This document shows positions 61,931 to 64,000 of a stretch of 64,000 bases of DNA, piece after piece; positions within the stretch are counted from its first letter, which is position 1; every line of letters begins with the position of its first letter. Position numbers and translations under genes: made by a program. The notes beneath the pieces were generated by a model, which had not been told where the DNA came from, did not search any database, and saw only the letters and a program-made list of their open reading frames with translations. The stretch comes from Ophiobolus disseminans (lineage: Eukaryota > Ascomycota > Dothideomycetes > Pleosporales > Phaeosphaeriaceae): NCBI GenBank assembly GCA_010093685.1, contig MU006235.1:201780-265779 (forward strand), given 5' to 3'.

Positions 61931-63662
61931 CTACTGCTTCTGAGCTGCCTTGACCGCCTCAATATTGAGCTCAGGGCCTGGCTCTGCTTCAGACTCCTCC
62001 ATGATGATCTCTTTCGCGGCGCTCTCAACCGATTGTTCTGGCTCGCCAATAGACTTCTTTGCCTGTGCAACAATGGCCTCTGCTTCCGTGATTCCACCCT
62101 TCACCGTTGCCTGGTCGCCATCTACACCCATCGCGGCATCATTCTTACGCTGTCGAAGCGCCTTGTTGTCAAATCGAACGACCATACATGAGAGGTTGTC
62201 CGTTGAGAAGCGAGCGAGGGCATAGTCGACAAGCTTTTTGGACGCATCTTGAGGGTCTTGGATCTGGCGGACAAGATCGACGGCCTCTTGGTCGGAGCAG
62301 ACGTCCCACAACTTTGAACGTTAGCACATATCAACAAGAAGACCGTATAGTGCTTACACCATCGCAAGCGAGAACCATAAATTCATCCTGGTCTGCCTGG
62401 ATTACCGTCTCTGTTGTATAAGGGTGGCCAGTCACCAGATCCTTCATGTAAGCGTCGCCCAGGGCTCGAGTGACAGCAAGAACGCCGTTAACGCGGTTAT
62501 TGAGTATCAATCCGCCGGCACTGGCTACACGACGACCTTCGTTCTCATCGCTGCCTTTGTGATCGTAAGACAGTCGAAGAGCCCGACCATTCCGGCACAA
62601 GACGATGCGTGCATCGCCCACATTTGCTGTGTAAAGTACTCTCTGTCGGCTAGCCTCACCTCGTAGCTTGGTCTCCACGGCTTGCTCGTTTGTGGGCTCC
62701 GAGGTAGGTGCATCAGGTCCATCTGACTTGGTCTCGCTGCCTTCCGCGTTCTTGATAGCTGAGACTGCAGCTGGGGCAAACAAAACTGAGCCGGTAGACG
62801 ATTGCGCATTAGGCACTCGATCTTCCCACCTTAGGATAGCTGTCACCGCAGTGCACCCACTGTTCTTTAGGGGCAGCTTCTCGAGCTGCTGGTCGACGAC
62901 TGTAAAAGTCTGGTCAAGCAATTCCGGTATCGGGGTATTTGGATTCTTTCGTATGGTGTCCTCCAAGATCAAATGCAGTTTCTTTCCACACCAATCGGCA
63001 GCAAATGTGCCAGCATGACCATCGAAGATAGCGAAGTATCCATTGTCAGTCTCGACAACTTGCTGCGAAGAAATGTCGGTCTGGACGACGCTAGCGTCGG
63101 CTACGGAGCGCTGCTCTGTGCCATAAGAAGGGGCGGGTGTGCTGAGGAAGTTGTACAGATAAGCGTGCGTGTCCTCCATCGTACGTCTGCATTTCTTGTT
63201 CTTATCTTCAGTAACGCCAACGCGGAAGGTGGACCGTGGGCCAGGCGCGGATTCGCCGGCAGAGTTGTTAAGGGAGCCCTGAGGAACACTGAGCGCAGCA
63301 TCGGACTTGCCAAGCTTTTGGATAGGCGTTTGTATTGTCTTCTCGGGAGCTGCTGAGGTTATTGTGGGAGAGGAGCCGCTCAGATGCAGCGAGTTCTTCG
63401 CGCTGGAGAACATATCTCTTGCGCGACTGACACCGGAACTCCTCCGCTTCTTCTCTGTTGTGGGCGTAGAGCCGGCATCGCTGCTCTTGCGGTCAGTCGG
63501 CGCAGATCCGTTGCCAGCAGACTTCGCCGCCGCTGCAGAAGCGTCTTCTCCTAAGACTGGGGCTGCTGTAGCTGGGGATGACGCCGGCGCTGGCTTTGAT
63601 GCGTCCATGGCCGTGGGGCTGTCTACAGTCGCGCCTTCTTCGTCCTTGCCGGAGCCAAACAT
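61931..63662 (-). CDS. ptc1: PP2C-type Ser/Thr phosphatase, Ptc1-like
   Basis: Two exons (63,662-62,358; 62,311-61,931) with a 46-bp intron give 561 residues. The first 140 are low-complexity Ala/Ser/Pro. The PP2C domain then shows RVGVTEDKNKKCRRTMEDTH (147-166), GYFAIFDGHAGTFAADWC (metal Asp214 in DGHAG), TANVGDARIVLCRNG, AGGLILNNRVNGVLAVTRAL followed by GD, LACDGLWDV (across the splice) and RFSTDNLSCMVV. The AGGLI-x-R-V-N-G-x-LAVTR word matches Ptc1 of yeast. A 50-residue insert lies between two core strands (about 290-340), and the tail is acidic and helical. Metal-dependent dephosphorylation of stress MAP kinases and Snf1 is known for yeast Ptc1. The frame continues upstream to about 63,800 with protein-like sequence (TFNLAGNKRRSFSS) but no ATG, so an additional 5' exon is possible. 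Confidence 0.88.
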
Positions 63663-64000
63663 CCGATTTAACAAGCCACCTCCTCCAGCTTGGGAGGAGA
63701 AGCTCCTGCGCTTGTTCCCTGCCAGGTTGAAGGTTCGGCGATCGCGCTGGAGCGGCAGAGTGGTACAGTAGGCGCGGGTATTTTGGGGAGTTGAGGTAAT
63801 TTAGGCACAAACAAGCAGGTTCCAAGTGACGTCAATGCTGGGGTTACAGTATTAGCTTGTGCTCTCTGGACAGCTCCCAAAGAAGGCGACCGTGTGCAAT
63901 GAGGGGTTGTGTCGGAGAGGATCAAGCAGCGACGTGCCAAGCCAACACCCTGCAGCAACGTACCTCTGCTGCCTCGTACAGGTATTCGGCTAGGTTGTGG
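63663..64000. other. 5' region of the ptc1-like gene, right window edge
   Basis: Probably leader, possibly with an unplaced first exon. A GAG|GTACG-type donor on the minus strand near 63,963 and CAG acceptors nearer the gene exist, but no exon can be proven. Confidence 0.4.

Noticed and set aside
1..64000. CRISPR arrays, bacterial operons, biosynthetic gene cluster
   Set aside because: The genome is eukaryotic, the tandem repeats have no spacers, and no PKS/NRPS/terpene core gene is present.

Overview
The window looks like nuclear DNA of a filamentous ascomycete, most likely a Dothideomycete. The evidence is short GT-AG introns (mostly 44-66 bp, many exactly 47-51 bp) with CTAAC/CTGAC-type branch sites, compact single- or few-intron genes, typical fungal families (GH131, GH20, type B carboxylesterase, heme oxygenase-like, F-box, 2OG oxygenases) and transposons damaged by C-to-T / G-to-A changes of the RIP type. 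The species cannot be fixed from the sequence alone.

Region 1 (1-9,787) is a nested transposon block. A pogo/Fot1-like element (outer copy, 1-1,880 plus 9,771-9,787) has a second pogo/Fot1-like element (inner copy, 1,881-9,770) inserted at a TA inside its right terminal inverted repeat. The inner element is about 7.9 kb with 45-bp inverted ends (44/45 identical). Besides its own dead transposase (about 7,770-9,660, +) it carries a dead hAT transposase (2,251-4,881, -), an unrecognised intron-containing gene with an acidic C-terminus (5,188-6,470, -) and, divergently, an intron-containing histone H3-like gene (6,834-7,347, +) whose loop 1 has CENP-A rather than canonical H3 length. All are full of stop codons. 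The octamer TTATCACA/TGTGATAA recurs eight times at gene edges and in introns of this cargo.

Region 2 (9,788-17,300) holds an intact APH-family phosphotransferase, then a second repeat-rich block (13.2-15.8 kb: an LTR-like segment, a LINE RNase H fragment and a 10-bp-period minisatellite) that ends in a truncated gamma-glutamyltranspeptidase pseudogene.

Region 3 (17,382-64,000) is ordinary gene-dense euchromatin: a secreted carboxylesterase with a GC-AG intron, a disordered protein, a GC-rich type II membrane glycosyltransferase, a coiled-coil protein, a UBE2J1-type ubiquitin-conjugating enzyme, a heme oxygenase-like protein, a secreted GH131 enzyme, two F-box proteins, two Fe(II)/2OG oxygenases, a tandem pair of MIF4G-like proteins, a DHCR24-like FAD oxidoreductase, an RRM-like protein, a P-loop kinase divergent from a small BTB protein, a zinc alcohol dehydrogenase, a GH20 enzyme, two tandem degenerate kinase-like proteins, a repeat-bearing Ser-rich protein, and finally the AMPK gamma subunit (snf4) next to a Ptc1-type PP2C phosphatase on the same strand.

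The last pair is the clearest functional neighbourhood, since both touch Snf1/AMPK or stress-kinase signalling in yeast. Otherwise the genes look like independent units and no biosynthetic cluster is evident. The most unusual object in the window is the composite pogo element with its histone H3-like cargo.
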